From assembly GCA_052266715.1 (NCBI GenBank), contig JBQPRB010000001.1: a stretch of DNA of 64,000 nucleotides; one strand, written 5' to 3'. The position numbers were made by a program, and so were the translations under genes. The first letter of the stretch is position 1. Each line of letters opens with the position of its first letter. Shown here piece by piece: positions 24,256 to 33,015 of this stretch. The stretch comes from Jeotgalibaca sp052266715 (GTDB lineage Bacteria; Bacillota; Bacilli; Lactobacillales; Aerococcaceae). Under the pieces are notes generated by a model that saw only the letters and a program-made list of their open reading frames with translations, made no database searches and had not been told where the DNA came from.

Positions 24256-26102
24256 CACCACTCCTCCTCTTCAAACGATTCATATGGTAAGGAAATAAAG
24301 AATGTGGAACCTTTATTTTCCACACTGGTTGCCCAGATGCGGCCACCATGAAGCATCAAGACTTCTCTGGAAATAGCCAAGCCTAAGCCGGTCCCTCCCA
24401 TGGAACGTGCGCGCGCTTTATCAACACGGTAAAAACGCTCAAAGATATGCTGCAAATCTTTACGAGGGATTCCCAGCCCTTCATCGGTGATGCTGAGGAC
24501 CACACTGTTATGTGTTTCCATCAACCGGCAGGTAATCGTTCCGCCGTCCGGAGAATATTTCAAAGCGTTATTCATAATATTATCGATTACTTGCGTAATC
24601 TTGTCCTGATCGATATCCACCCACAATGTCCGTTGAGTGAAATCGCGCTGGATTCGATAATTTTTATCACGGTAAGCTTCGGATTGAAGAACCATATCGA
24701 AACGGTCCAGAATATGCGTAAACAAATCATTCATGCTGACATATTCCAGTTCCAGTTGCATTTTCCCTTGGTCCATCCGGGATAGATTCAGCAAATCTGT
24801 AATCATACGAATCATCCGCTCGGTTTCAGTTGCAATGACTTGCAGGAATTGCGGTGCAATTCTTTCGTCTTTCCAGGCACCATCCTGTAAGGATTCTGTA
24901 TAGCTCTTCACACTGGTCAACGGTGTACGCAGCTCATGCGATACATTGGAAACAAAATTGCGTCGTTCCTGCTCTACTTTTTCTTGCTCGGTAATATCCG
25001 TCAGTACACAAACGACCCCACTGATGAAGCCGGTATCCCGTTGAATAACCGAGAACTCGCCTTGTAAAATACTATCCGTCTTGTCATCACCTTCGTCGAT
25101 ATGAATAACGAGATCTTCATTTGCTTCAAGCAATTGTCGGAATGTATAGCCTTTACTCAAATCCAAAACTTTCATGATGGATTTTCCAACAGCCTCTTCG
25201 CGGGTAATGCCCAGCAAATCAACAGCCCGGTTATTGATGATAATGATTTTACCTCGGCGATCCGTAGCAATAACTCCGTCCGACATGTGCTTCAAGACAC
25301 TGTCCAGACGCTGCCGTTCCGCTTCGGTTGTTTCCTGTGCTTCTTTAACTTTTGTTGACAGGTGATTGATGGTATCAGCCAACTGACCCAATTCATCATT
25401 TCCGTAAATACGTATTTTTCCCGAATAGTCTCCTTGTGCAATCGCCAATGTTTGCGTCCGCATCTCAGCGATTGGCTTGGATATCCCCTGGGAAATAATG
25501 ATCGCCAATACAATCGTCACGACAATCGCAAACAAGGATGCATTGACAAATATTTTCACAATTTCACTGATTTGGGTATACACAGTCTCAATATTTGACT
25601 CCATCATAACAACACCGATGACTTGACCTGGATTGGTGGTCGCAAACATCGGTGAGACGGTTTTGAGGACACGGTCCGATTTTTCCTCGTCCATGTATTG
25701 GTATTTGCGTTCACTTTCCAATAGAAGCGCTTGTTGAACATCACGATCCGTTGACTTTGTTCCCACTATTGATTGACGGGTCTGGTCATTCGTTCCGATG
25801 ATATACCCCTCGGAATCAATAACCTGGATTTCCAAAAAGTCGCCACCAATATAGTCCTCCAAAATACTTTGGACATTTTCTGGCGTGTCGTTTTGGTCTT
25901 CATCTTCAAATACAGGAACAAGTGAATTTTCCAAAAAGCGTACATTCAAGCTCATTTGACTGTCAAAGTTATCAATCAAATCCGTTTCAAGTTGCCGGAT
26001 AAAATAAGCCCCAATAATTTGTAAAGATACCAATAGCAGAAAGATAAACAGCATTGGTATCTTGAAATGTATGGATTGAATCCAATTTATTTTTTTTTGC
26101 AT
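24255..26102 (-). CDS. walK: WalK (VicK/YycG) sensor histidine kinase
   Basis: Essential-type cell-wall kinase of 615 residues. Layout: membrane segment 14-34, extracellular PAS-like domain 37-182, membrane segment 184-204, HAMP 207-260, cytoplasmic PAS 263-375, HisKA with His389 in SNVSHELRTP, and ATPase domain with N-box NIMNNALKYSP, DEGLGIP and GGTGLGLA. The zinc-binding PAS of S. aureus WalK uses His271, Asp274, His354 and His364; here His272 and Asp275 remain, but the VLHD histidine is Thr368 (VLTD). It follows walR by 4 bases and overlaps walH. Confidence 0.97.
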   Translation of the reverse strand: MQKKINWIQSIHFKIPMLFIFLLLVSLQIIGAYFIRQLETDLIDNFDSQMSLNVRFLENSLVPVFEDEDQNDTPENVQSILEDYIGGDFLEIQVIDSEGYIIGTNDQTRQSIVGTKSTDRDVQQALLLESERKYQYMDEEKSDRVLKTVSPMFATTNPGQVIGVVMMESNIETVYTQISEIVKIFVNASLFAIVVTIVLAIIISQGISKPIAEMRTQTLAIAQGDYSGKIRIYGNDELGQLADTINHLSTKVKEAQETTEAERQRLDSVLKHMSDGVIATDRRGKIIIINNRAVDLLGITREEAVGKSIMKVLDLSKGYTFRQLLEANEDLVIHIDEGDDKTDSILQGEFSVIQRDTGFISGVVCVLTDITEQEKVEQERRNFVSNVSHELRTPLTSVKSYTESLQDGAWKDERIAPQFLQVIATETERMIRMITDLLNLSRMDQGKMQLELEYVSMNDLFTHILDRFDMVLQSEAYRDKNYRIQRDFTQRTLWVDIDQDKITQVIDNIMNNALKYSPDGGTITCRLMETHNSVVLSITDEGLGIPRKDLQHIFERFYRVDKARARSMGGTGLGLAISREVLMLHGGRIWATSVENKGSTFFISLPYESFEEEEW

Positions 26103-26106
26103 CGTA

Positions 26107-26814
26107 TTACTCCTGATCTGGATTTCTTAAGAAGTAACCGACTCCTCTACGAGTAATCAACCAAGTTGGATGACTGGGTGTATCTTCAATTTTTTCACGT
26201 AGACGTCGTACAGTTACATCAACAGTACGGACATCACCAAAATAATCATAACCCCATACGGTTTGCAATAAATGTTCACGGGTCATGACTTGCCCTAAGT
26301 GCTTGGCTAAGTAATGTAATAATTCGAACTCACGGTGCGTTAATTCGATTTCTTCACCACGTTTGGAAACGGCATAAGCATCTTCATGAATTGTCAAAGT
26401 ACCGACATGGACTTCATTGGCAACTTCTTCTTCAGGTTGTGCTTGCGCATTCGTTCCAACGCGTCGTAAGTTGGCTTTGACACGTGCTGCCAATTCACGG
26501 TTGGAGAACGGTTTTGTAATATAATCGTCTGCGCCTAACTCCAAGCCCAATACTTTATCAATTTCAGAATCTTTGGCAGTCAGCATAATAATCGGAACAT
26601 CACTTGTCTTCCGGATTATGCGACAGACTTCCAAGCCATCCATTTTTGGTAACATCAAGTCCAACAAAATTAAGTCAGGCCCAACAGCTTCGAATTGTGC
26701 AACGGCTTCTTCTCCGTCAAAAGCTGTGAAAACTTCGTATCCTTCCTTATCAAGGTTGAAGCTAATAATATCGGAAATCGGCTTTTCATCATCGACTACA
26801 AGTATTTTTTTCAT
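26107..26814 (-). CDS. walR: WalR (VicR/YycF) response regulator
   Basis: OmpR/PhoB-family response regulator of 235 residues controlling cell-wall hydrolase and surface genes. The receiver domain carries Asp52 in LLDLMLP with acidic residues VDDE at 7-10 and Lys in LTAKD; the C-terminal winged helix ends in TVDVTVRRLREKIE. AAGGAG precedes ATG 26814. It is first in walRKHI, with a strong promoter at 26867-26895. Its expected target site TGTWAH-N5-TGTWAH occurs upstream of the neighbouring L,D-transpeptidase gene. Confidence 0.97.
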   Translation of the reverse strand: MKKILVVDDEKPISDIISFNLDKEGYEVFTAFDGEEAVAQFEAVGPDLILLDLMLPKMDGLEVCRIIRKTSDVPIIMLTAKDSEIDKVLGLELGADDYITKPFSNRELAARVKANLRRVGTNAQAQPEEEVANEVHVGTLTIHEDAYAVSKRGEEIELTHREFELLHYLAKHLGQVMTREHLLQTVWGYDYFGDVRTVDVTVRRLREKIEDTPSHPTWLITRRGVGYFLRNPDQE

Positions 26815-26866
26815 AATTTATCAGACTCCTTAAAGGATAAATTCCTTTTTTCAGTGCTTCCCTTAC

Positions 26867-26895
26867 ATTATACAGGTGTTCAAAGGCAAGTGCAA
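26867..26895 (-). promoter_or_regulatory. promoter of walRKHI
   Basis: On the minus strand TTGCAC, 17 bases, TATAAT. The -10 is perfect and the leader to walR is about 45 bases. Confidence 0.75.
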
Positions 26896-26970
26896 AACTC
26901 TTTGTGTAAACGTTTCAATCCGGTGTTCGGCTTCTGTTGCTGGTGCCAAACCCCGGATTGGAATGTACTA

Positions 26971-28347
26971 TCAGAAGAATACGACAGGCGTCCCCACTTC
27001 GATAAGTGAGAATAGTTTTTCCATGGCGCCTGGCGGAGTATTGATACACCCATTAGACCCATCATGTTTCCATTGATCGGGAGCAAAAGATGTTTGCCAT
27101 CCTGCATCATGAATCCCTACACCCGTCCAGTCAACTGGAATCCAGTAATTTACCGGTTGTGCATAATCATTGCCTCGTCTTGGGTTGTAACCAATCAGCT
27201 CTGCATCTTCTTCCTTATTCCACGCATAAAATACTCCGACTGGCGTTGGGGTGGTTGCATGTCCGGAAACAATAGGTGTTTCTAATTCGCGTTTACCATT
27301 TTTATAGACATACATTTTTTGATTTTGAAGATCGACTTCAACGTAAGTATCACCAATATCGGTGCCATCTTCATGGTAACCCGAACCAAGAATTTCCGGT
27401 GTCGTCTTCACGTCTTCACCCGCTAAAATATAACCAGCCAGATTTTCAGATTCGGCTTCCATTGCAATGGACCAACCGTATTCGCCCGGTGGTACTTGTA
27501 CTTCGCCACGATTCGTGCTTTTAAAGGTACGTGTTTTTTCATAGGTTGCATATTTATCATGCAACGTCTTCAGGAATGCTTTGGCTGCTTCTTTATTAAC
27601 GGTCGGTTTTCCCGAGTTGTCCAGGGATAACCACGAAGCAATTTGGTCCTTAGGAACGGCTATCTCTTCACCGATTATCGTATACGTAATATTCGTATCA
27701 GCCAAATCCCGCATGGTTTCAACGACTTGCGTCAAGTCTTGACTATCGGCCGTCAATTCCGGCAATACATACGCATCCTCTAAAGCAAGCGTTTCTTCAC
27801 CAGCAACCATCGTTGCAATCAGTTGTTCCTCGAAACGATCCGCATCAATAATGGTACCCGGTACTTCTTCCTCAATAACAAATTGTCCATCCTTGTTTTT
27901 AACGTTTGCACTGACTGGTGCGATTCGGTCGACTTTAGATAGCGTCAACTTTTCAATCAGTTCAAAAACAGCTTTTTCATCAAATTGAATCGCAACTTCT
28001 GAAGCTTTTACCGTATGGGTGTTGAAGAAAGCAAGTGGCCAAGACCAACTGTTTTGCTGACTTTTTAATTCGCCCAGAAAAGTATCGCTGTCAATTTTGG
28101 CATCCAAATCTTGAGGCGTTACGTTTGTGACTGTTTTGCCATCTTCAGTCACAATGATGGTACTAGCATGAAGCTTTTGCGTAACGACACGCTTTGCTTC
28201 ATCCAGAGTCTTGCCTCCTACATCTATTTCGCCAATTTTCGAATTGGGTAAAAAATGATTATCATAATACTTGCTTCCGCCTATGTAAGCAAGCACGAAA
28301 ATCGCAAAAATGCTGATAACAGTAAAGATAAGCGGCTTTTTCTTCAT
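26971..28347 (-). CDS. L,D-transpeptidase with PG_binding_4 (VanW-type) repeats
   Basis: Membrane-anchored peptidoglycan cross-linking enzyme of 458 residues. N-terminal membrane segment (about 6-28), then a region with two PG_binding_4-like repeats, and a C-terminal YkuD catalytic domain from about residue 330. The catalytic cysteine is Cys434 in GSNGCINTPPG, with an upstream GIHDAGW histidine; the position usually occupied by His in SHGC is Asn. GGAGGG precedes ATG 28347. A perfect WalR box lies about 60-75 bp upstream, so it is likely a WalRK target. The walR gene follows it on the same strand. Confidence 0.9.
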   Translation of the reverse strand: MKKKPLIFTVISIFAIFVLAYIGGSKYYDNHFLPNSKIGEIDVGGKTLDEAKRVVTQKLHASTIIVTEDGKTVTNVTPQDLDAKIDSDTFLGELKSQQNSWSWPLAFFNTHTVKASEVAIQFDEKAVFELIEKLTLSKVDRIAPVSANVKNKDGQFVIEEEVPGTIIDADRFEEQLIATMVAGEETLALEDAYVLPELTADSQDLTQVVETMRDLADTNITYTIIGEEIAVPKDQIASWLSLDNSGKPTVNKEAAKAFLKTLHDKYATYEKTRTFKSTNRGEVQVPPGEYGWSIAMEAESENLAGYILAGEDVKTTPEILGSGYHEDGTDIGDTYVEVDLQNQKMYVYKNGKRELETPIVSGHATTPTPVGVFYAWNKEEDAELIGYNPRRGNDYAQPVNYWIPVDWTGVGIHDAGWQTSFAPDQWKHDGSNGCINTPPGAMEKLFSLIEVGTPVVFF

Positions 28348-28404
28348 CCATATCCCTCCGTACATCTCGGGTTAACGCTTTATATTTCAAATTGTTACCC
28401 AATC

Positions 28405-28421
28405 ATTACAATTGTGTTACA
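28405..28421 (-). promoter_or_regulatory. WalR box upstream of the L,D-transpeptidase gene
   Basis: The minus strand reads TGTAAC-ACAAT-TGTAAT, a full match to the published WalR consensus TGTWAH-N5-TGTWAH. A further TGTAAC half-site is close by on the plus strand near 28440. Confidence 0.75.
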
Positions 28422-28481
28422 GCCTTCCTTGCAGATTATTGTAACGCACCTGATACATTTTTGCTATAGTTTCAGCTCATT

Positions 28482-29186
28482 TTATATAGTGTCCAAGATA
28501 TAACTGAAGTCGAATTCCTCGATTTTTTTAATCATCAATAATCCATCCCCTAGCGGTACAAGGGCGGTTTCCAACGCTGGGTGGTTCAATACCGTATCCA
28601 TCAATAAATTCAAACGGCGGTGGATTTTCCGGACGCGTCGTGGAATTTCTTTTTCATCATCCAGTATGGTCCCACCCTGGAACACATCATCAATAATCAA
28701 CATACCGCCTGTGCGCAAGACGCGTAGGCAGTGTGGTAGAAATTCATAATATTTCGCCTTGGCACTGTCCATAAAAATCAAATCGTAAGTCTGGTCCAAT
28801 GTTGGCAGGATATCCGCAGCATCGCCTTCTAGCAAGGTTACTTTGTCAGCCAAACCCATTTTTTCAAAATTAGCTTTCGCCCGTTCGATCATAATATCAA
28901 AACGATCAATCGTGGTTAGATGACCCGTTTCGCCAAGATGTTGGGCCATCAAACTGCCTGAAAATCCAATTGCTGTCCCAATTTCCAAAATTTGTTCGGG
29001 TTGTAAAATACCTACCATCATATTCAGGAAAACTGCTGTCTCATGAGGGATGATTGGAATGCCGCGCTCGTTGGCATAACTTTCAAGTTCGGCTAACCCG
29101 CCAGAAAAAGGTTTTAATTCTTTACGCATAAAATCTACTATTTCCGGTTTTACAACCGGACGGCTCATCATCGGATTTTTCTCCAT
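28482..29186 (-). CDS. SAM-dependent O-methyltransferase (TrmR/YrrM-like)
   Basis: Class I methyltransferase of 234 residues of the COMT-like family. SAM-binding EIGTAIGFSG is near residue 68, with FMDSAKAKYYEF and LIIDDVFQGG in the usual metal- and substrate-site positions. Bacillus YrrM/TrmR methylates 5-hydroxyuridine at tRNA position 34, and this is the most likely role. GGGAG precedes ATG 29186. It lies between the L,D-transpeptidase and CorC genes on the same strand; no link between them is evident. Confidence 0.82.
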   Translation of the reverse strand: MEKNPMMSRPVVKPEIVDFMRKELKPFSGGLAELESYANERGIPIIPHETAVFLNMMVGILQPEQILEIGTAIGFSGSLMAQHLGETGHLTTIDRFDIMIERAKANFEKMGLADKVTLLEGDAADILPTLDQTYDLIFMDSAKAKYYEFLPHCLRVLRTGGMLIIDDVFQGGTILDDEKEIPRRVRKIHRRLNLLMDTVLNHPALETALVPLGDGLLMIKKIEEFDFSYILDTI

Positions 29187-29263
29187 TTACTTTTCCACTC
29201 CCAATAAAAAAAGCTTATCTAAGCGCCGGAACGACCGCACGCCTGAGATTAAGCCTTCTCGTA

Positions 29264-30598
29264 TTATTCTTTGTTATTTTCGTCTTCCTCTTTAGACCTG
29301 TGTTCCACATGAATCGAACGGATTCGTCCGTTTTCGACTTTAGCAGTTGTCAGCACGTAAGGGCCTACCCGGACACTGAGTTTCTCATCATCATCTGGGA
29401 AGTAACCTGCTTCTTCAATCATGTAGCCACCGATTGAATCCACTTCGCTTGATTCTATTTCTGTATCGAAAAGAGTATTAAATTTCTGCAGATTCATTTT
29501 ACCATTAATGAAGTAATTCTTCTCATCCATTTTACGGGATAAGCGTTGAATTTCATCATACTCATCTTCGATGTCACCAACGATTTCTTCCAATAAGTCT
29601 TCCAGCGTCACAATACCTTCAACCCCACCGTACTCGTCTTTCAGGATTGCCATATGGGTATGTTTCTTACGGAATTCTACCAGTAAATCGTCAATAAAGA
29701 TGGTTGAGGGCACAAATAATGGTTCATTTACCAAAGTCCTGAAATCCAGTCTCTCAAAGCCAATATCTTTGGAAGCTTTCAGCACATTCTTCATGTGCAG
29801 AACCCCAATTACATTGTCTTTGTCACCTTCATAAACAGGCATCCGTGAAAACGGGCTGTTCAATACCAATTCCAGGTTCTCATCTAAACTGTCGTCTAAA
29901 TCTATCATTAGTGTATCCGTACGCGGCACCATTAATTCACGTGCCAAACGGGTATCAAGCGACAAAACACCCTCCATCATCGTAAATTCTGATGGATCGA
30001 TTGCACCTTGACCACGACTTTGTGCAAGAATTTGACGCATCTCATCACGCGTTAATTTTTCCTCTTGTTGGGTAAAGTCGATTGGTGATAACTTTTTCAA
30101 AATATTCGTAGAAGCTGACAACAACCATACAAAGGGTTTCGTCACAGCTTTGACCACTGAAATCGGTCCGGCAGTGAAACGTGCAATTTGTTCTGGCATT
30201 TGCAAAGCAACTTGTTTCGGATAAAGTTCACCTAGTACAAGGGTAATGTAAGCAAGTACTAATGTAACAATGACTGTGGCAATTGTTTCCCAACCAGATA
30301 TTCCTCCTAAAAATGGTTCCAGGTAAGGAACAAAGTTGGAAGATGCAGATGCACTGTTGAAAAATCCGGCAAGTGTAATGGCTACTTGGATGGTTGCCAA
30401 GAAGTCATCGGAGTTGTCGAGAAGTTTCAATACTTTTTGTGCTTTACGATCGCCTTCTTCGGCCATCGTATTCATTTTCTGGCGATTGATGGAAACAAAA
30501 GCTAATTCTGCTGAGGCAAAAAAAGCATTCACAGCTGTCAGGATTATCACAACTAAAATATCAGATAATAACCTCTGGGCTTCGGGGTCTGGGTTCAT
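29264..30598 (-). CDS. CNNM/CorC-family transporter with CBS pair
   Basis: Membrane protein of 444 residues: DUF21 (CNNM) membrane domain in residues 1-190, CBS pair about 205-330 (LMVPRTDTLMID and VEGIVTLEDLLEEIVGDI), and a C-terminal CorC/HlyC domain. Relatives export or exchange magnesium, or are annotated as haemolysin-like. AAAGGAG precedes ATG 30598. The gene is divergent from the CBS/ACT protein gene at 30882, leaving a 283-bp intergenic region with promoter-like sequence. Confidence 0.88.
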   Translation of the reverse strand: MNPDPEAQRLLSDILVVIILTAVNAFFASAELAFVSINRQKMNTMAEEGDRKAQKVLKLLDNSDDFLATIQVAITLAGFFNSASASSNFVPYLEPFLGGISGWETIATVIVTLVLAYITLVLGELYPKQVALQMPEQIARFTAGPISVVKAVTKPFVWLLSASTNILKKLSPIDFTQQEEKLTRDEMRQILAQSRGQGAIDPSEFTMMEGVLSLDTRLARELMVPRTDTLMIDLDDSLDENLELVLNSPFSRMPVYEGDKDNVIGVLHMKNVLKASKDIGFERLDFRTLVNEPLFVPSTIFIDDLLVEFRKKHTHMAILKDEYGGVEGIVTLEDLLEEIVGDIEDEYDEIQRLSRKMDEKNYFINGKMNLQKFNTLFDTEIESSEVDSIGGYMIEEAGYFPDDDEKLSVRVGPYVLTTAKVENGRIRSIHVEHRSKEEDENNKE

Positions 30599-30822
30599 TT
30601 AAATCTTTTCTCCTTTAGATTGTTTTATTTTTTTCTATATAATACCGCTAGTATACTTCTATAATAGGAAATATCAAGTTGAAAAGCAAGGAGTTTTTCA
30701 CAAGCGCTCAGGCGCTTCTCTCATTTTAATTCTCATATTTATTTTCTTAAATCGAAAAAGTAAGGGGTTTCTTTTGGGTCATTTATACGTTTTTAAGACA
30801 TGGATGACTTTCTTGAATGCCA

Positions 30823-30850
30823 TTGCATTTTCTCATTTTAATGTTATTAT
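30823..30850 (+). promoter_or_regulatory. promoter of the CBS/ACT protein gene
   Basis: TTGCAT, 16 bases, TATTAT, about 30 bp before the start codon at 30882. The rest of the divergent region 30599-30822 is AT-rich, holds a small AAGCGC/GCGCTT hairpin near 30710, and shows no gene. Confidence 0.45.
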
Positions 30851-30881
30851 CGGTATATAAATTAGATTGGAGGAACTACCC

Positions 30882-31520
30882 ATGCTTATTCGCTCGCTTG
30901 CCATCCCTAAAAGAGACCTGACTGTGGTTAAAGAATCTGCCACTTTACAAGAGGCAATCGACATCTTGGAAGAATCCGGGTTCCGTTGTGTTCCGATTCT
31001 TGATGAAACGGGCACACTTTTCAGAGGTAATATTTATAAGATGCATATCTACCGCCATAAAGCTAACGGAGGAGACATGACTCTTCCGGTAACGCATTTA
31101 CTGAAAAATGCCACAAAATTCATTTCCATAGATAGTTCATTTTTCAAAATTTTCTTCACGATTAAAGAACTTCCATATATTGCGGTGTTGAACCGCGACA
31201 ATACTTTCTTCGGTATCCTGACACACAGTAGCTTGTTGAATATGTTGGCGCAATCCTGGAGTGTAGATGTCGGGAGCTATGTACTGACGATTGTTGCTCC
31301 TAGCCGCAAAGGTGATTTGTTCCAGATTACCAAAATCATCAACAAAACAACATCCATCGCTAACGTGATAACCTTGGATGTGAACCGTGACGATGTACTG
31401 CGTCGTGTTCTTGTGACTTTGCCGGCTGACACAACAAAAGCTGAGCTTGATACAGTTGTAGCAGGACTTGAAAAACAAGAATTCCGTGTTGTTTCAATAG
31501 AAGATTTACGTAACGAATAG
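30882..31520 (+). CDS. CBS-pair protein with ACT-like C-terminal domain (CbpB/AcuB-like)
   Basis: Soluble protein of 212 residues. Two CBS motifs cover about residues 1-130 (IDILEESGFRCVPILDETG and PYIAVLNRDNTFFGILTHSSLL), and the last 75 residues look like an ACT domain (VLTIVAPSRKGDLFQITKII). CBS pairs bind adenine nucleotides; related lactic-acid-bacterial proteins bind c-di-AMP, but the ligand here is not known. ATG 30882 follows GGAGG at 8 bases; the frame upstream to 30867 is part of the ribosome site. The gene is followed by the multi-hairpin array at 31534-31669. Confidence 0.78.
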   Translation: MLIRSLAIPKRDLTVVKESATLQEAIDILEESGFRCVPILDETGTLFRGNIYKMHIYRHKANGGDMTLPVTHLLKNATKFISIDSSFFKIFFTIKELPYIAVLNRDNTFFGILTHSSLLNMLAQSWSVDVGSYVLTIVAPSRKGDLFQITKIINKTTSIANVITLDVNRDDVLRRVLVTLPADTTKAELDTVVAGLEKQEFRVVSIEDLRNE

Positions 31521-31533
31521 AGTATGAAAAAAG

Positions 31534-31669
31534 GCTCACTCAAGCTTAATTTAAGCTGTTGAGTAGGCTTTTTTTTATGAAATGGCCTACTCAGGCGGAA
31601 AATTTGCCATGAGTGAGCTAATTTTTTAAAAAAAGCTCACTCGGACTAAAATTTCAGTCTGAGTGAGCT
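31534..31669. repeat. alternating-word array B (word GGCTCACTCA), also acting as terminator
   Basis: Three forward copies (31534 GGCTCACTCA, 31585 GGCCTACTCA, 31634 AGCTCACTCG) alternate with three reverse copies (31561 TGAGTAGGCT, 31611 and 31660 TGAGTGAGCT). Forward copies are 51 and 49 apart, reverse copies 50 and 49. The first hairpin is followed by eight Ts on plus, and the last has a T-run on both sides, so the array doubles as terminators for the convergent CBS and MBL genes. Confidence 0.75.
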
Positions 31670-31676
31670 TTTATCT

Positions 31677-32318
31677 TTATATTTCCCCATTTAAGAACGG
31701 GTTCTGTGCAAGTTCTTGTTCAACAGTAGTTGGATTACCATGACCTGGGAATAAGACTGTATCTCCAGGCAGTGGCACGATATGCTCTTTGATTCCTTGC
31801 AATAAAGTTTCTTGGCTGCCATAAGGAAAATCAGTGCGTCCGATACTGCCTTGGAAGATGACATCCCCCACTATTGCAAAGCCATTTTCTTTGAAAAGGA
31901 AAACCAGACTACCTGGTGAATGACCTGGAAGATGTTGGAGTTCAAAGTTAAATGGTCCGATTTGAGTCGGTCCCATTGTATCCAAATAGAAATCGGCGGG
32001 CTTGTCGATGACAACTTCCGGAATGAGTGGTTGTCGGCCAGATCCGTTAAGCGTTGGATCTACCAGCCATTCTTTTTCGATTGAACTTTGATACAAAGGA
32101 ATACGATATTCTTTACGGATTTCATTCACAGCACCAATATGATCATAATGTGCGTGTGTCAAAACTATCGCAAATGGTTTTAAGTTATTAACATCTATAA
32201 CATTCATTATTTCATCAGCTTCAGCACCTGGATCGAAAATGATCGTGTCGCGGTTTTCGCCAATCAGGAAATAGCAATTCTCTTGGATAGGTCCTACCGT
32301 TAGGGCAAGTAATTCCAT
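31677..32318 (-). CDS. MBL-fold hydrolase, glyoxalase II-like (YqgX-type)
   Basis: Metallo-beta-lactamase-fold protein of 213 residues with THAHYDH, the second-shell HLPGHSPGS, GDVIFQGSIGRTD and FPGHGNPT motifs that supply two metal sites. Most similar in layout to hydroxyacylglutathione hydrolase-like YqgX proteins; its thioester or other substrate is not known. ATG 32318 follows GGGAGG; an upstream frame to 32351 lacks a site. Upstream and on the same strand is queT, 53 bases away. Confidence 0.85.
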   Translation of the reverse strand: MELLALTVGPIQENCYFLIGENRDTIIFDPGAEADEIMNVIDVNNLKPFAIVLTHAHYDHIGAVNEIRKEYRIPLYQSSIEKEWLVDPTLNGSGRQPLIPEVVIDKPADFYLDTMGPTQIGPFNFELQHLPGHSPGSLVFLFKENGFAIVGDVIFQGSIGRTDFPYGSQETLLQGIKEHIVPLPGDTVLFPGHGNPTTVEQELAQNPFLNGEI

Positions 32319-32371
32319 GGATGTTTTCCTCCCATACTCTTTATTCTTCAATTATATAAAAAGGAGCAGGT

Positions 32372-32860
32372 TTATGCCATTTTTTCGGTGAAGCCAATCA
32401 GTTTATTTAAATACTTCATTAATGGTGCAGAAACAATCAATACAACTGCTTCGCCGAACGCTGTGGTTGCGTAGCTGAACCAAAAAGGTAAATCTAAAAC
32501 GATATACAATTCAATTGCCACAAAAACCATTGTTATCGTAAAAACGGCTGCCGTTTTCATCATGCGTTTCATTTCGGAATCTCCCGGTTTAAACAGGCGT
32601 TCCAAAATGAGGAATGAAATGAAGGTTTGTCCAAAACCGAACACTAAATCCCATGCACCCAGTGTGGAGAAAATAAGATTTGAGATGAAGACACCTGCTA
32701 AAACCCCATATTTATAATTCTTATGATACCCAACTAGATGATTAAGCATCTCCGAAACCCGAAACTGCACGGCTCCAAAAGACATAAAACTAAAAATCCC
32801 TGTCATTGCTACATACAGGGCTGCGATGATGGTATTTACCACCATTTTTCTTGTACCCAT
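32372..32860 (-). CDS. queT: QueT, queuosine-precursor ECF transporter S-component
   Basis: Hydrophobic protein of 162 residues with about five or six membrane segments, typical of the QueT S-component. It captures preQ1 or another queuosine precursor for a shared ECF energy module encoded elsewhere. ATG 32860 lies 10 bases after AGGAGG; the frame upstream to 32962 crosses the riboswitch and is not used. The leader carries a preQ1-I riboswitch whose tail overlaps the ribosome site, which strongly supports the substrate assignment. Confidence 0.93.
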   Translation of the reverse strand: MGTRKMVVNTIIAALYVAMTGIFSFMSFGAVQFRVSEMLNHLVGYHKNYKYGVLAGVFISNLIFSTLGAWDLVFGFGQTFISFLILERLFKPGDSEMKRMMKTAAVFTITMVFVAIELYIVLDLPFWFSYATTAFGEAVVLIVSAPLMKYLNKLIGFTEKMA

Positions 32861-32870
32861 ATTTATTATT

Positions 32871-32911
32871 CCTCCTAGTTTTTTTCCGTGGGATGGTCGA
32901 CGAACCACGTA
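32871..32911 (-). ncRNA. preQ1-I riboswitch controlling queT
   Basis: On the minus strand the five-base stem CGTGG/CCACG encloses TTCGTCGACCATC, followed by the A-rich tail GGAAAAAAACTAGGAGG. These are the class I hallmarks: a short stem, a loop with conserved C and A residues, and an A-rich tail that folds back into a pseudoknot. The tail runs into AGGAGG, so ligand binding should hide the ribosome site. Confidence 0.85.
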
Positions 32912-32933
32912 CTGCTTTTTGACAAGCTTATCT

Positions 32934-32962
32934 ATTTTAGCACAATAAAAGAATAGCAACAA
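32934..32962 (-). promoter_or_regulatory. promoter of queT
   Basis: TTGTTG, 17 bases, TAAAAT on the minus strand. The transcript would start about 20 bases before the riboswitch stem. Confidence 0.55.
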
Positions 32963-33015
32963 GGAGCATTTAAAAGGGAAGCAATGATCATCATTGCTTC
33001 CCTTTTGCTCGAACT

